Of a stretch of 5,189 bases of DNA, positions 1-5,189 are shown in pieces. A program made the position numbers and the translations under genes. Every line of letters begins with the position of its first letter. Positions within the stretch are counted from its first letter, which is position 1. Source of the DNA: JAUIAI01 sp963976885 (lineage in GTDB: Bacteria; Pseudomonadota; Gammaproteobacteria; Burkholderiales; Burkholderiaceae_E); contig CAXBNM010000321.1 in assembly GCA_963976885.1 (NCBI GenBank), positions 1-5,189 of the forward strand, read 5' to 3'. The notes beneath the pieces are model-generated. The model was not told the origin of the DNA and did not search any database. It saw nothing but the letters and a program-made list of their open reading frames with translations.

Positions 1-664
1 ACTCCTTGAAGGGCATGAGAATGTCGCCGGGTTGCAAGACGATCACGCCCTCGCTCTTGCCTTCATCGGGCCAGGTGTAGACAAAGCTGCCAGGAAAGTT
101 GTCCCAACGCCCCGGCGTGTCGGTATAGCCGTATTGTGTAATCGGCGTGTGCGAGTACTGACCAAGTGTGTAGTGCATGTCGGTGCCGGCGCTGTTGGTA
201 AAGCGCAGACTTTTTGCGCGTGCCAGGCGACGCGCGCCGGCTTCGACCCGGGGCCGTTGGTCGGGGCGGGGAAACATTCGCGCCAGAATTTCCGGTGGTT
301 CGGCCACCATCAGAATGCGCACACCGGCGTGCTGCAATTCGAGTTGTTCGGGCGAATGCAGCAGGCCGAGCAAGTCGATCACCAGATCGGCACGTTTGAG
401 CGTATCAATGGCCTGACTCTGCCCCGTCAACAGACTGCAGTTACGCGAAGCCTCGTCGCTGGCAGGCACGAATCGCGCAGCGGGCAGATTCAGACTGAAC
501 ACTTCGGCGCCGAGCGCGCGGCCTGCGGTCAGGAAGGCCTCGACATAATCTGCCCGGCTGTGCGGCCCACTCAGCACCGCCAACACTTCATCGCTGCGCA
601 GCTTGCACAATTGCAACTCCGCACTGAACAAGTGAACCAGGTCGATGGGACTATTACTGCTCAC
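1..664 (-). CDS. nicX: 2,5-dihydroxypyridine 5,6-dioxygenase (NicX) family enzyme, N-terminal 221 residues, cut by window edge
   Basis: My translation of the minus strand from a GTG at 664 is open to the left edge (221 codons). NicX enzymes are cytoplasmic non-haem Fe(II) dioxygenases, about 350 residues long, with an M29-aminopeptidase-like fold. They open the ring of 2,5-dihydroxypyridine to N-formylmaleamate in nicotinate and related pyridine catabolism. Visible family motifs are LLHSPEQ (101-107), RILMVAEPPEILARM (116-130), SAGTDMH..LGQY (158-170), TQYGYTD.PGRWD (176-188) and the GDILMPFK stretch (213-220). These match my memory of P. putida NicX almost without gaps. The Fe ligands lie in the missing C-terminal part. 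Position 189 is Asn where I recall His in NicX. The start is supported by AAGGAG nine bases upstream and lies 35 bp after the permease stop, so the gene is co-transcribed with the transporter. Family assignment is firm; exact substrate is not. A leucyl-aminopeptidase (M29) annotation is the usual wrong alternative. Confidence 0.85.
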   Translation of the reverse strand, partial: MSSNSPIDLVHLFSAELQLCKLRSDEVLAVLSGPHSRADYVEAFLTAGRALGAEVFSLNLPAARFVPASDEASRNCSLLTGQSQAIDTLKRADLVIDLLGLLHSPEQLELQHAGVRILMVAEPPEILARMFPRPDQRPRVEAGARRLARAKSLRFTNSAGTDMHYTLGQYSHTPITQYGYTDTPGRWDNFPGSFVYTWPDEGKSEGVIVLQPGDILMPFKE

Positions 665-673
665 GTTTTGTTT

Positions 674-679
674 CTCCTT
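674..679 (-). promoter_or_regulatory. Ribosome binding site deciding the GTG start of the nicX-like gene
   Basis: The minus strand reads AAGGAG here, nine bases before the GTG at 664-662. No ATG lies in the same frame nearby, so this strong site is what fixes the GTG as the start. Confidence 0.75.
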
Positions 680-699
680 GCAGACGGGTGTTCGCCGCC

Positions 700-1485
700 C
701 TACTTCCAGAAAACGATGCGACGCTCCAGCGCCGCGACCAGATTGAAGAACATCAGGCTGACCGCCGAGGCGACGAAAATGCCCGACCAGACTTGCACAA
801 AGTTCAGTTGCAACACGCCCTGATAAATCGTCCAACCCAGTCCGCTGGCTGCTCCGAGCATCTCGGTCACGATCGCAATGATCATGCTGCGCACCGTGGC
901 AACACGCATGCCGGTGGCAATCAACGGTGCAGCCGTTGGCAGTCGCAAGCGCCACAGGATGGCGCCACGGTCGGCACCAAAGCTGCGCATCAGATCAACC
1001 GCTCGCGCATCAACGCGATCCAGCCCAGACACCGCATGCAGCAAAACCGTGAAGCCCACGGCAACGGCAACCATGACGACTTTTGATTCAATGCCTGCGC
1101 CGAACCACAACAACACGAGCGGTGCATATGCCACCACCGGCACCGAGTTGACAGCCATCAGGACGGGCATGATGACGCGCCGACCTTTGGGCATGGACAC
1201 GAGCAACACCGCAATACTGATGCCGGCCACGCAACCGATGACAAAACCGGTGAAGGCTTCGATGATCGTCGTCCAGGCATTCGCGGCCAACTCGACTCTT
1301 TGCACAAACATGGCTTCGAGTACCGCACTGACCGTCGGCATCACATAGGCAGGTAAGGCCAGGGCCCGAACCAGAACCTCCCAGAGCACGGCTACCGCCA
1401 CCAGACCGATCAGGGCGCGACGACGTTCGCGTGTCAACAGCGCCGTCCATCGGATTGCGCCTGCATGTTTTCCGGCATCGTTCAC
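700..1485 (-). CDS. ABC transporter permease, second of two (BPD_transp_1, SsuC/ThiX/RibX-like)
   Basis: Inner-membrane permease subunit, 261 residues from a GTG at 1485. About six hydrophobic segments are visible: near 25-42, 76-97, 103-128, 133-154, 186-210 and 232-252. The cytoplasmic EAA-type loop that contacts the ATPase is at 161-187 (VDLMRSFGA...RLRLP). The reading frame stays open to an ATG at 1581, but I prefer GTG 1485. It overlaps the previous stop as GTGA, has GGAG nine bases upstream, and puts the protein in nearly gapless register with the upstream permease: (V/M)AVLWE at 31-36, the EAA loop at 161 and RIVFW at 256-260 fall at the same residue numbers in both. The extra 32 residues from 1581 look like shadow translation (Cys/His/Arg rich). 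It probably forms a heterodimeric channel with the neighbouring permease. Substrate cannot be read from the sequence. Confidence 0.93.
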   Translation of the reverse strand: MNDAGKHAGAIRWTALLTRERRRALIGLVAVAVLWEVLVRALALPAYVMPTVSAVLEAMFVQRVELAANAWTTIIEAFTGFVIGCVAGISIAVLLVSMPKGRRVIMPVLMAVNSVPVVAYAPLVLLWFGAGIESKVVMVAVAVGFTVLLHAVSGLDRVDARAVDLMRSFGADRGAILWRLRLPTAAPLIATGMRVATVRSMIIAIVTEMLGAASGLGWTIYQGVLQLNFVQVWSGIFVASAVSLMFFNLVAALERRIVFWK

Positions 1486-2276
1486 AGTTCTGTTCTCCAG
1501 AAAACAATCCGCGCTTCCAGCCAACTGACGGCACCATAGAACACGGTACCGATGGCTCCGGCAATGAAGATGGCAGCCCACAGTGATGGCACTTGTTCGT
1601 TGTACATCGCCTGCAACAGCAACACGCCGATGCCCACGCTGTCACCAAACCACTCGCCTGCAATTGCACCCAGCAGACTCAAGGTGCAACCAAGCTTCAA
1701 GGCCACGAAGATGTGCGGCAAGGCCGCCGGCAAGCGCAAACGCGTCAACAACATCCAACCGCTGGCGCCGAAACTGCGCAGCAGATCAACCTGCCGGGAA
1801 TCCACCGCCGCCAAGCCGTTAAGCGTGTTGACGGTTACCGGGAAGAAGGTCATGTAGAACGCGATCACGGCCTTGGCCCACAAGGTATTGCCGAACCACA
1901 ACACCACGACCGCACCGAAGGCAATGACAGGAATGGTCTGCGAAATCACAAACAACGGAAAGAGATATTCGCGCAAGGCTCGCCACTGAAAGAACGCGAG
2001 CCCGATCAGGACACCGAAGATTGCACCACTGCTGAACCCAAGCAAGGTTTCAGTGATGGTTCGCAACGCGCCGTCGATATAAGCGCTCGGTGCCAGCGCC
2101 ACGGCGGCGCCGATGTCGCTCAGCCTGGGCAGGTAGTAGGGCTTGATGTCGCCAAGGCGAACGACAAGCTCCCACAACACTGCCATCGCAAAAATGGTCA
2201 CTGCCGCCCGCCATAGCGCCCCGGTTGCGGACAACAGCGCACCGCTTATCGAACGGGCGGTGTGACCTGGGTTCAT
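1482..2276 (-). CDS. ABC transporter permease, first of two (BPD_transp_1, SsuC/ThiX/RibX-like)
   Basis: Inner-membrane permease subunit, 264 residues, the usual length for the nitrate/taurine/pyrimidine-type importer permeases. Hydrophobic segments lie near 22-40, 74-96, 105-128, 132-155, 187-208 and 232-252. The EAA-type loop for ATPase docking is at 161-187 (VDLLRSFGASGW...RLRLPAALP), and a conserved VVLWFG follows P116. The ATG overlaps the stop of the binding-protein gene as ATGA, and GAGG ten bases upstream may serve as a ribosome site, so translation is likely coupled. Its own stop overlaps the next permease start by four bases. It resembles that permease over its whole length, which points to an old tandem duplication. 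Confidence 0.95.
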   Translation of the reverse strand: MNPGHTARSISGALLSATGALWRAAVTIFAMAVLWELVVRLGDIKPYYLPRLSDIGAAVALAPSAYIDGALRTITETLLGFSSGAIFGVLIGLAFFQWRALREYLFPLFVISQTIPVIAFGAVVVLWFGNTLWAKAVIAFYMTFFPVTVNTLNGLAAVDSRQVDLLRSFGASGWMLLTRLRLPAALPHIFVALKLGCTLSLLGAIAGEWFGDSVGIGVLLLQAMYNEQVPSLWAAIFIAGAIGTVFYGAVSWLEARIVFWRTEL

Positions 2277-3331
2277 GGCAGACGAGCCTCAAGCGGAATT
2301 GACTCCAGGAAGCTGCCGTCAAAGGCGGTATCCAGCGGCACCGGTTTGTTCAAGACCTTGTTCGCCAACAGGAAGTCATGCGCCGACTGCAAGGCTTCCT
2401 TGTCGACCACAAACAAGCCTTCGGTTGCCGCTTTGCCGGCGGTGATCAGGCGATACGATTCCTTCAGCATGAAGGTCTGATGATCGCGATCAAGCGTGGG
2501 CGCAATTTTCAGCACCATGTCGATGGCCTCTTCGGGATTGGCAGCCGCGTCACGCCAACCTCTGATTGATGCGCGCAGGAATGCCTTGACCAACTCCGGT
2601 TTGTTGGCAGCTGTCTCTTTGGTAACGATCAAGGTGTCGCGCGGAAAGGTAACGCCGTAGTCTTCTGATTGGAAGTAGGTCAAGGCGTCTTCACCGACCT
2701 TCTTGCGAATCGAATACAACTCGTTGAACCACATCCCCGCAATGACATCGACATCACCGTTGACGAACGGCGTGACACTCGCCTGTTGCGGCTGAATCGT
2801 CATTTCGCTGCGCTCAATGCCTTCATTGGCAAGCATGCCGAACAACACGTAATGGCCGCCAGTAAACCAGACCATAACCTTCTTGCCTTTGAAGTCTTGC
2901 AAGGTCTTGATCGGACCGTCTTTGCGTGCCACGAAAGCAAACGGCGTGATCTGATGCGAGACCCCGATCGACACCAGCGGCAAGCCTTTATCAACCGCGG
3001 CAAGCAGACTGTCGGAGCCGCCGGAAATGCCAAAGGTGTCGGCATTGGTGGCAACCAGATTTTCAGCCACCAGATTCGGTCCGCCCGGGTTGATGGTCAG
3101 GTCGATGCCTTCATCTTTGTAATAGCCTTTGGCGTGGGCGTAATAGAAGCCCGCAAACTGAGCCTGCGGCAACCACTTCAGGCGCAGCGACGCCTTGGTC
3201 AAGTCTTTGGCTTGCGCCGATTCGGTGGCAAGCCCGAACAAGGGGGTGGCGAGCAAGCCGGTTAACGCCAGGGCAAACAAGCGACGTCCGATTGGCCGCG
3301 GGCTGGCTTTGGGTGTGAAGCTGAATGTCAT
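2273..3331 (-). CDS. NMT1/THI5-like periplasmic substrate-binding protein of the ABC importer
   Basis: This 352-residue protein captures the solute in the periplasm for the adjacent permeases. Residues 1-41 are an export signal: a longish n-region with RR at 16-17, a hydrophobic core at 18-33, and a cleavage-like AQA before K42. The RRLFALAL stretch weakly resembles a Tat motif but Sec is more likely. No lipobox Cys is present, so it should be soluble. The mature protein opens with LKWLPQAQFAGFYYAHAKGYY (51-71), the typical first strand and helix of the NMT1/THI5 fold, followed by GGPN (83-86), GISGGSD (101-107) and PFVNGDVDVIAGMW (188-201). This family includes binders of pyrimidine thiamine precursor, riboflavin and sulfonates. 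No thiamine or sulfonate genes are visible here, and the linked nicX-like gene suggests an N-heterocyclic ligand (inference). CAGGAG nine bases upstream supports the ATG. Confidence 0.93.
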   Translation of the reverse strand: MTFSFTPKASPRPIGRRLFALALTGLLATPLFGLATESAQAKDLTKASLRLKWLPQAQFAGFYYAHAKGYYKDEGIDLTINPGGPNLVAENLVATNADTFGISGGSDSLLAAVDKGLPLVSIGVSHQITPFAFVARKDGPIKTLQDFKGKKVMVWFTGGHYVLFGMLANEGIERSEMTIQPQQASVTPFVNGDVDVIAGMWFNELYSIRKKVGEDALTYFQSEDYGVTFPRDTLIVTKETAANKPELVKAFLRASIRGWRDAAANPEEAIDMVLKIAPTLDRDHQTFMLKESYRLITAGKAATEGLFVVDKEALQSAHDFLLANKVLNKPVPLDTAFDGSFLESIPLEARLP

Positions 3332-3346
3332 GAGATCGATCTCCTG
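3332..3346 (-). promoter_or_regulatory. Ribosome binding site embedded in a 12-bp palindrome before the binding-protein gene
   Basis: The 28-bp gap after the ATPase stop contains CAGGAG (minus strand, 3346-3341), nine bases from the ATG at 3331. The bases from 3332 to 3343, GAGATCGATCTC, are a perfect palindrome that includes the GAG of the ribosome site and abuts the start codon. In single-stranded mRNA a 12-base palindrome without a loop folds poorly, so a regulatory effect is only a possibility. Confidence 0.55.
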
Positions 3347-3359
3347 TCAGGGTTCATGG

Positions 3360-4202
3360 TCAAGGTGCTTGATGAGCAGAGGTAAAGGACTTCATGCTTT
3401 CTTCTTCGATCGCCGCGAGCAGTTCGCGTTTCAGATCGATGAATTCGGGGGCGGTGACGATGTCGGCGGTGCGCGGACGATCCAGAGTGATGCGCTTTTC
3501 GAGCTTGATCCGACCCGGCCGGGCCGACATCACCAGAACCCGGTCACCAAGAAACAGCGCCTCGTCGACGTCATGGGTAATGAACATGATCGTGCGGCGA
3601 TGCTTCTGCCAGACGTCCAGCAACCAGCGTTGCATCAGGCTGCGGGTCAGCGCGTCGAGTGCGCCGAACGGCTCGTCCAGAAGCATCAGATCGCGCTTGA
3701 AAAGAAAGGTGCGCAGCAGCGCCACGCGTTGACGCATGCCGCCGGAAAGCTGATGCGGATACTGTTGTTCAAACCCGGCCAGCCCGAACTCAGGCAGCAA
3801 GTCGGTAGCGATGCGGCGTGCATCGGCGCGACGCGTGCCTTCCATTTCGATCGCGAGGATGGCGTTATCAATCACCGTGCGCCAGGGCAGCAGCAAATCG
3901 CGTTGCGGCATGAAGGACACCTGACCGAGCAACTCGGCGGCGCGCACCGGCCGGTCGAGAAAGCGGATTTGCGCGCCTTCGTCCGGCGCTTCAAGCCCGG
4001 CAACAATATTGAACAGCGTGCTCTTGCCGCAGCCACTCGGTCCGACTACCGTAATGAACTCACCCTGCTCGATGGCAAGGTCCAGACCATCGAGAGCCTT
4101 CACCGACGAGAATGTCTTCGACAAACCCGCAAGACTCAGCAAAGGTGGGCGCACCCTTGCTCCGGTGTTATCGACATGAGGACTGTCTGTGGTTGTATAC
4201 AT
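3360..4202 (-). CDS. ABC transporter ATP-binding protein (SsuB/TauB/NitT-family importer ATPase)
   Basis: Cytoplasmic ATPase that powers the importer; 280 residues from the ATG at 4202, about 264 from the alternative GTG at 4154. All catalytic motifs are intact: Walker A GPSGCGKST (54-62), Q-loop Gln100 in MPQRDLLLPW, signature LSGGM (152-156), Walker B LMLLDE (172-177), D-loop GALD (180-183) and switch His210 in FITHDVDEA. The MPQ.DLLLPW and PGRI (229-232) motifs are characteristic of the nitrate/sulfonate/taurine ATPase group. It is the first gene of the operon, 28 bp before the binding protein. The ATG has no convincing ribosome site and lies inside a palindromic operator-like box, while GTG 4154 has GGAG five bases upstream and sits just before the conserved fold begins (L21 onward). 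The N-terminus is therefore uncertain. Confidence 0.95.
   Translation of the reverse strand: MYTTTDSPHVDNTGARVRPPLLSLAGLSKTFSSVKALDGLDLAIEQGEFITVVGPSGCGKSTLFNIVAGLEAPDEGAQIRFLDRPVRAAELLGQVSFMPQRDLLLPWRTVIDNAILAIEMEGTRRADARRIATDLLPEFGLAGFEQQYPHQLSGGMRQRVALLRTFLFKRDLMLLDEPFGALDALTRSLMQRWLLDVWQKHRRTIMFITHDVDEALFLGDRVLVMSARPGRIKLEKRITLDRPRTADIVTAPEFIDLKRELLAAIEEESMKSFTSAHQAP
4193..4202 (-). promoter_or_regulatory. Putative GntR/FCD operator box 1 (ATGTATACAA)
   Basis: Read on the minus strand this is ATGTATACAA, containing the perfect palindrome TGTATACA (4194-4201). It resembles the T-N-G-T...A-C-N-A half-site pattern known for FadR/VanR-type GntR regulators. It overlaps the annotated ATG of the ATPase gene and would sit about 40 bp upstream of the alternative GTG start. 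A nearly identical box lies next to the regulator gene. Assignment to this regulator is inference. Confidence 0.5.
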
Positions 4203-4242
4203 AAACCGCCAAGTTGTACTTTGAAATTACACAATGGCGTAC

Positions 4243-4259
4243 ACGCAATCCCCATGCCA
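4243..4259 (+). repeat. Direct repeat copy A (ACGCAATCNNCANGCCA)
   Basis: The 17 bases here share 14 with those at 4284-4300, including an unbroken ACGCAATC and a trailing GCCA. The copies are 41 bp apart start to start, close to four DNA helical turns, so proteins bound to both would lie on the same face. Function unknown; chance cannot be excluded. Confidence 0.35.
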
Positions 4260-4283
4260 GTCTGCTCAAACGCTATTCACATG

Positions 4284-4300
4284 ACGCAATCGGCACGCCA
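4284..4300 (+). repeat. Direct repeat copy B (ACGCAATCNNCANGCCA)
   Basis: Second copy of the 17-bp element at 4243-4259, differing at three positions (two consecutive, one later). It lies near the middle of the intergenic region, where a shared activator or repressor could reach both divergent promoters. Confidence 0.35.
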
Positions 4301-4351
4301 AGCCCTTGAAAAGACTGTGTATCCTTCACCATGCCGACCAGACGCAGGCTG

Positions 4352-4388
4352 AACTCGTGCCCGGCCCTGTCCTGCCATGGCACGAGTT
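4352..4388 (+). repeat. Perfect 10-bp inverted repeat with 17-bp loop upstream of the regulator gene
   Basis: AACTCGTGCC at 4352-4361 is exactly mirrored by GGCACGAGTT at 4379-4388. No U-run follows on either strand, so it is not a typical intrinsic terminator. The half-site centres are 27 bp apart. It ends 39 bp before the regulator ATG, which suits either a dyad operator or, if transcription starts upstream, a hairpin in the 5' leader. Confidence 0.55.
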
Positions 4389-4407
4389 GTGCACTGAAGA
4401 ATTGACC

Positions 4408-4417
4408 ATGCATACAA
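4408..4417 (+). promoter_or_regulatory. Putative GntR/FCD operator box 2 (ATGCATACAA)
   Basis: The plus strand reads ATGCATACAA, nine of ten bases identical to box 1 read on the opposite strand (ATGTATACAA). It ends ten bases before the regulator start codon, a position suited to autorepression. Each box points in the direction of transcription of its own gene. Confidence 0.45.
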
Positions 4418-4427
4418 ATTCGCCCCA

Positions 4428-5186
4428 ATGACGAACATAAAAGCCAGAAAGCGCCCCGAAGCCGCACCGTTTGGCACCACGCTTGCACCAGGCAGTGCTC
4501 GCAACGAGGCCCTGCCAACGCTGGCCGAGCAATTGCGCAGCCAACTCGAGCGCCTGATCACCAGTGCCGAACTGCCCCCCGGCAGCCGTCTGGACGAACA
4601 AGAGATTGCGCAGCGCTTTCAGGTGTCACGGACGCCGGTGCGCGAAGCATTCCGCCTGCTCGCCGCGCAACGGCTGGTTACGCTGCGCGGCCGCCAGGGC
4701 GCGGCCGTGACCTGGATCGACACGCATGAGTTACTTGAAATGTTCGTCGTGATGGCCGAACTCGAAGGACTATGTGCTCGCCTGGCCTGCCGGCGAATGA
4801 CACCAGAGACACTGACCCGCATTCGGACCTTGAACGAGCAGTTGCTGGTGACCTCGCAAGCCAAGGACATCGACTTGTTCTTCGAGGCCAACCGCGACTT
4901 TCACGACGCCATCTACGACGCGTCATGCAATACCTATCTGGCGGCACAGACCCGGGAGCTTCGCAACCAGGTCTCCGCCTACCGGCGACGCATGAACCTG
5001 ATGCCCGGCCGCATCACCTCATCTCTTGACCAGCACCAGGCCATCATCGACGCCTTCGCCGCCCACGACCCCGAACGCGCCTATCACGCCATGCGCGCCC
5101 ACGTCGACCTGGCCGGCGACGACCTGATGGACTTCATCGCCTGGAGCACCAACGCCGAAGCCGCCTTCCAACCCCCGGAACCCTGA
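4428..5186 (+). CDS. GntR-family transcriptional regulator, FadR/FCD subfamily
   Basis: A 252-residue DNA-binding regulator. After a 29-residue charged tail comes the winged helix-turn-helix (about 30-97), with the family hallmark LPPGSRLDEQEIAQRFQVSRTPVREAFRLL at 49-78. The FCD effector domain follows (about 103-226). Likely metal/effector ligands are His159 (RDFHDAIY), His203 (DQHQAII) and His225 (MRAH), with Asn155 at the position that is Asp or Asn in the family. FCD proteins generally bind organic acids or aromatics and act as dimers, usually as repressors. It is transcribed away from the ABC/nicX operon, which is probably its target. The ATG is the first possible start after an in-frame stop at 4395, and no other ATG or GTG lies before the conserved domain. 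There is no recognisable ribosome site, so initiation may be leaderless or coupled to a seven-codon upstream frame. Confidence 0.94.
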   Translation: MTNIKARKRPEAAPFGTTLAPGSARNEALPTLAEQLRSQLERLITSAELPPGSRLDEQEIAQRFQVSRTPVREAFRLLAAQRLVTLRGRQGAAVTWIDTHELLEMFVVMAELEGLCARLACRRMTPETLTRIRTLNEQLLVTSQAKDIDLFFEANRDFHDAIYDASCNTYLAAQTRELRNQVSAYRRRMNLMPGRITSSLDQHQAIIDAFAAHDPERAYHAMRAHVDLAGDDLMDFIAWSTNAEAAFQPPEP

Positions 5187-5189
5187 CAG

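Larger units (their letters stand above)
4203..4427. other. Divergent intergenic control region between the ABC operon and the GntR-type regulator
   Basis: These 225 bp are the only sizeable non-coding stretch in the window and should hold both divergent promoters. I found no pair of good -35/-10 hexamers with 16-18 bp spacing on either strand, so I do not mark promoters. What is visible is a direct repeat spaced 41 bp (4243-4259 and 4284-4300), a perfect 10-bp inverted repeat (4352-4388), a GTGCAC palindrome (4390-4395), and a palindromic box at each end (4193-4202 and 4408-4417). Weak promoters that need an activator, or a repressor that responds to an inducer, would both fit. Confidence 0.7.

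Noticed and set aside
15..30. Remnants of mobile elements, integrase or attachment sites at the window edges
   Set aside because: Both edges are ordinary coding sequence; no terminal inverted repeats, target duplications or recombinase motifs were seen anywhere.
665..699. Terminator between the second permease and the nicX-like gene
   Set aside because: The 35-bp gap holds a ribosome site but no hairpin followed by a U-run, so read-through within one operon is more likely.
32..823. Long plus-strand open frame (263 codons) across the left end
   Set aside because: It lies antisense to the nicX-like gene, its intergenic gap and the permease C-terminus, has no family-like motifs, and is explained by the strong codon bias of the minus-strand genes.
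1486..1581. ATG at 1581 as start of the second permease
   Set aside because: It would overlap the first permease by 100 bp and add 32 Cys/Arg-rich residues. GTG 1485 has a ribosome site, a GTGA overlap and perfect register with the paralogue.
2273..3331. Identification of the binding protein as ThiY (thiamine pyrimidine precursor) or SsuA/TauA (sulfonates)
   Set aside because: The fold family fits, but the Cys-rich THI5 motif, thiamine biosynthesis genes and desulfonation genes are all absent from the window. Only family-level naming is justified.
3195..4352. Plus-strand open frame of 385 codons opposite the ATPase and binding-protein signal region
   Set aside because: It is antisense to an unmistakable ABC ATPase with all motifs intact, its translation is low-complexity with many His, Gln and Arg, and it runs into the intergenic control region.
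4402..4430. TTGACC as a -35 element for the regulator gene
   Set aside because: A 17-bp spacer would put the -10 on the start codon, with no TATAAT-like sequence there.

Overview
The window looks like a piece of a proteobacterial chromosome, most likely a betaproteobacterium of the Burkholderiales type. That placement is an inference from the moderately high GC, the gene families and the Shine-Dalgarno style; nothing here fixes the genus. Almost all of it is coding. I see no RNA genes, CRISPR arrays, insertion sequences or integrase genes.

Layout: five genes lie on the minus strand, reading right to left from about 4200 to 1. They are an ABC transporter ATPase (3360-4202), a periplasmic NMT1/THI5-like substrate-binding protein (2273-3331), two paralogous inner-membrane permeases (1482-2276 and 700-1485), and the first 221 codons of a 2,5-dihydroxypyridine 5,6-dioxygenase (NicX) family enzyme (1-664, running off the left edge). 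Spacing is tight (28 bp, two 4-bp start/stop overlaps, 35 bp), so this is almost certainly one operon. A GntR-family regulator with an FCD ligand-binding domain (4428-5186) is transcribed divergently on the plus strand.

How it fits together (inference): the binding protein captures a small, probably aromatic N-heterocyclic solute. The permease pair and ATPase import it, a NicX-like non-haem iron enzyme acts on it or on a downstream metabolite, and the FCD regulator senses a pathway organic acid or aromatic and controls both directions from the 225-bp intergenic region. That region holds two near-identical 10-bp palindromic boxes (ATGYATACAA) beside the two divergent genes, a perfect 10-bp inverted repeat, and a direct repeat spaced 41 bp. 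The first box overlaps the upstream ATG of the ATPase gene, which, with a better ribosome site further in, suggests the real ATPase start is a GTG 16 codons downstream.

The most interesting points are the pairing of an NMT1-type ABC importer with a NicX-family ring-cleavage enzyme, and an Asn in that enzyme where, from memory, Pseudomonas putida NicX has His189. Together these suggest an uptake-and-catabolism module for a pyridine-like compound whose exact substrate may differ from that of classical nicotinate degradation.
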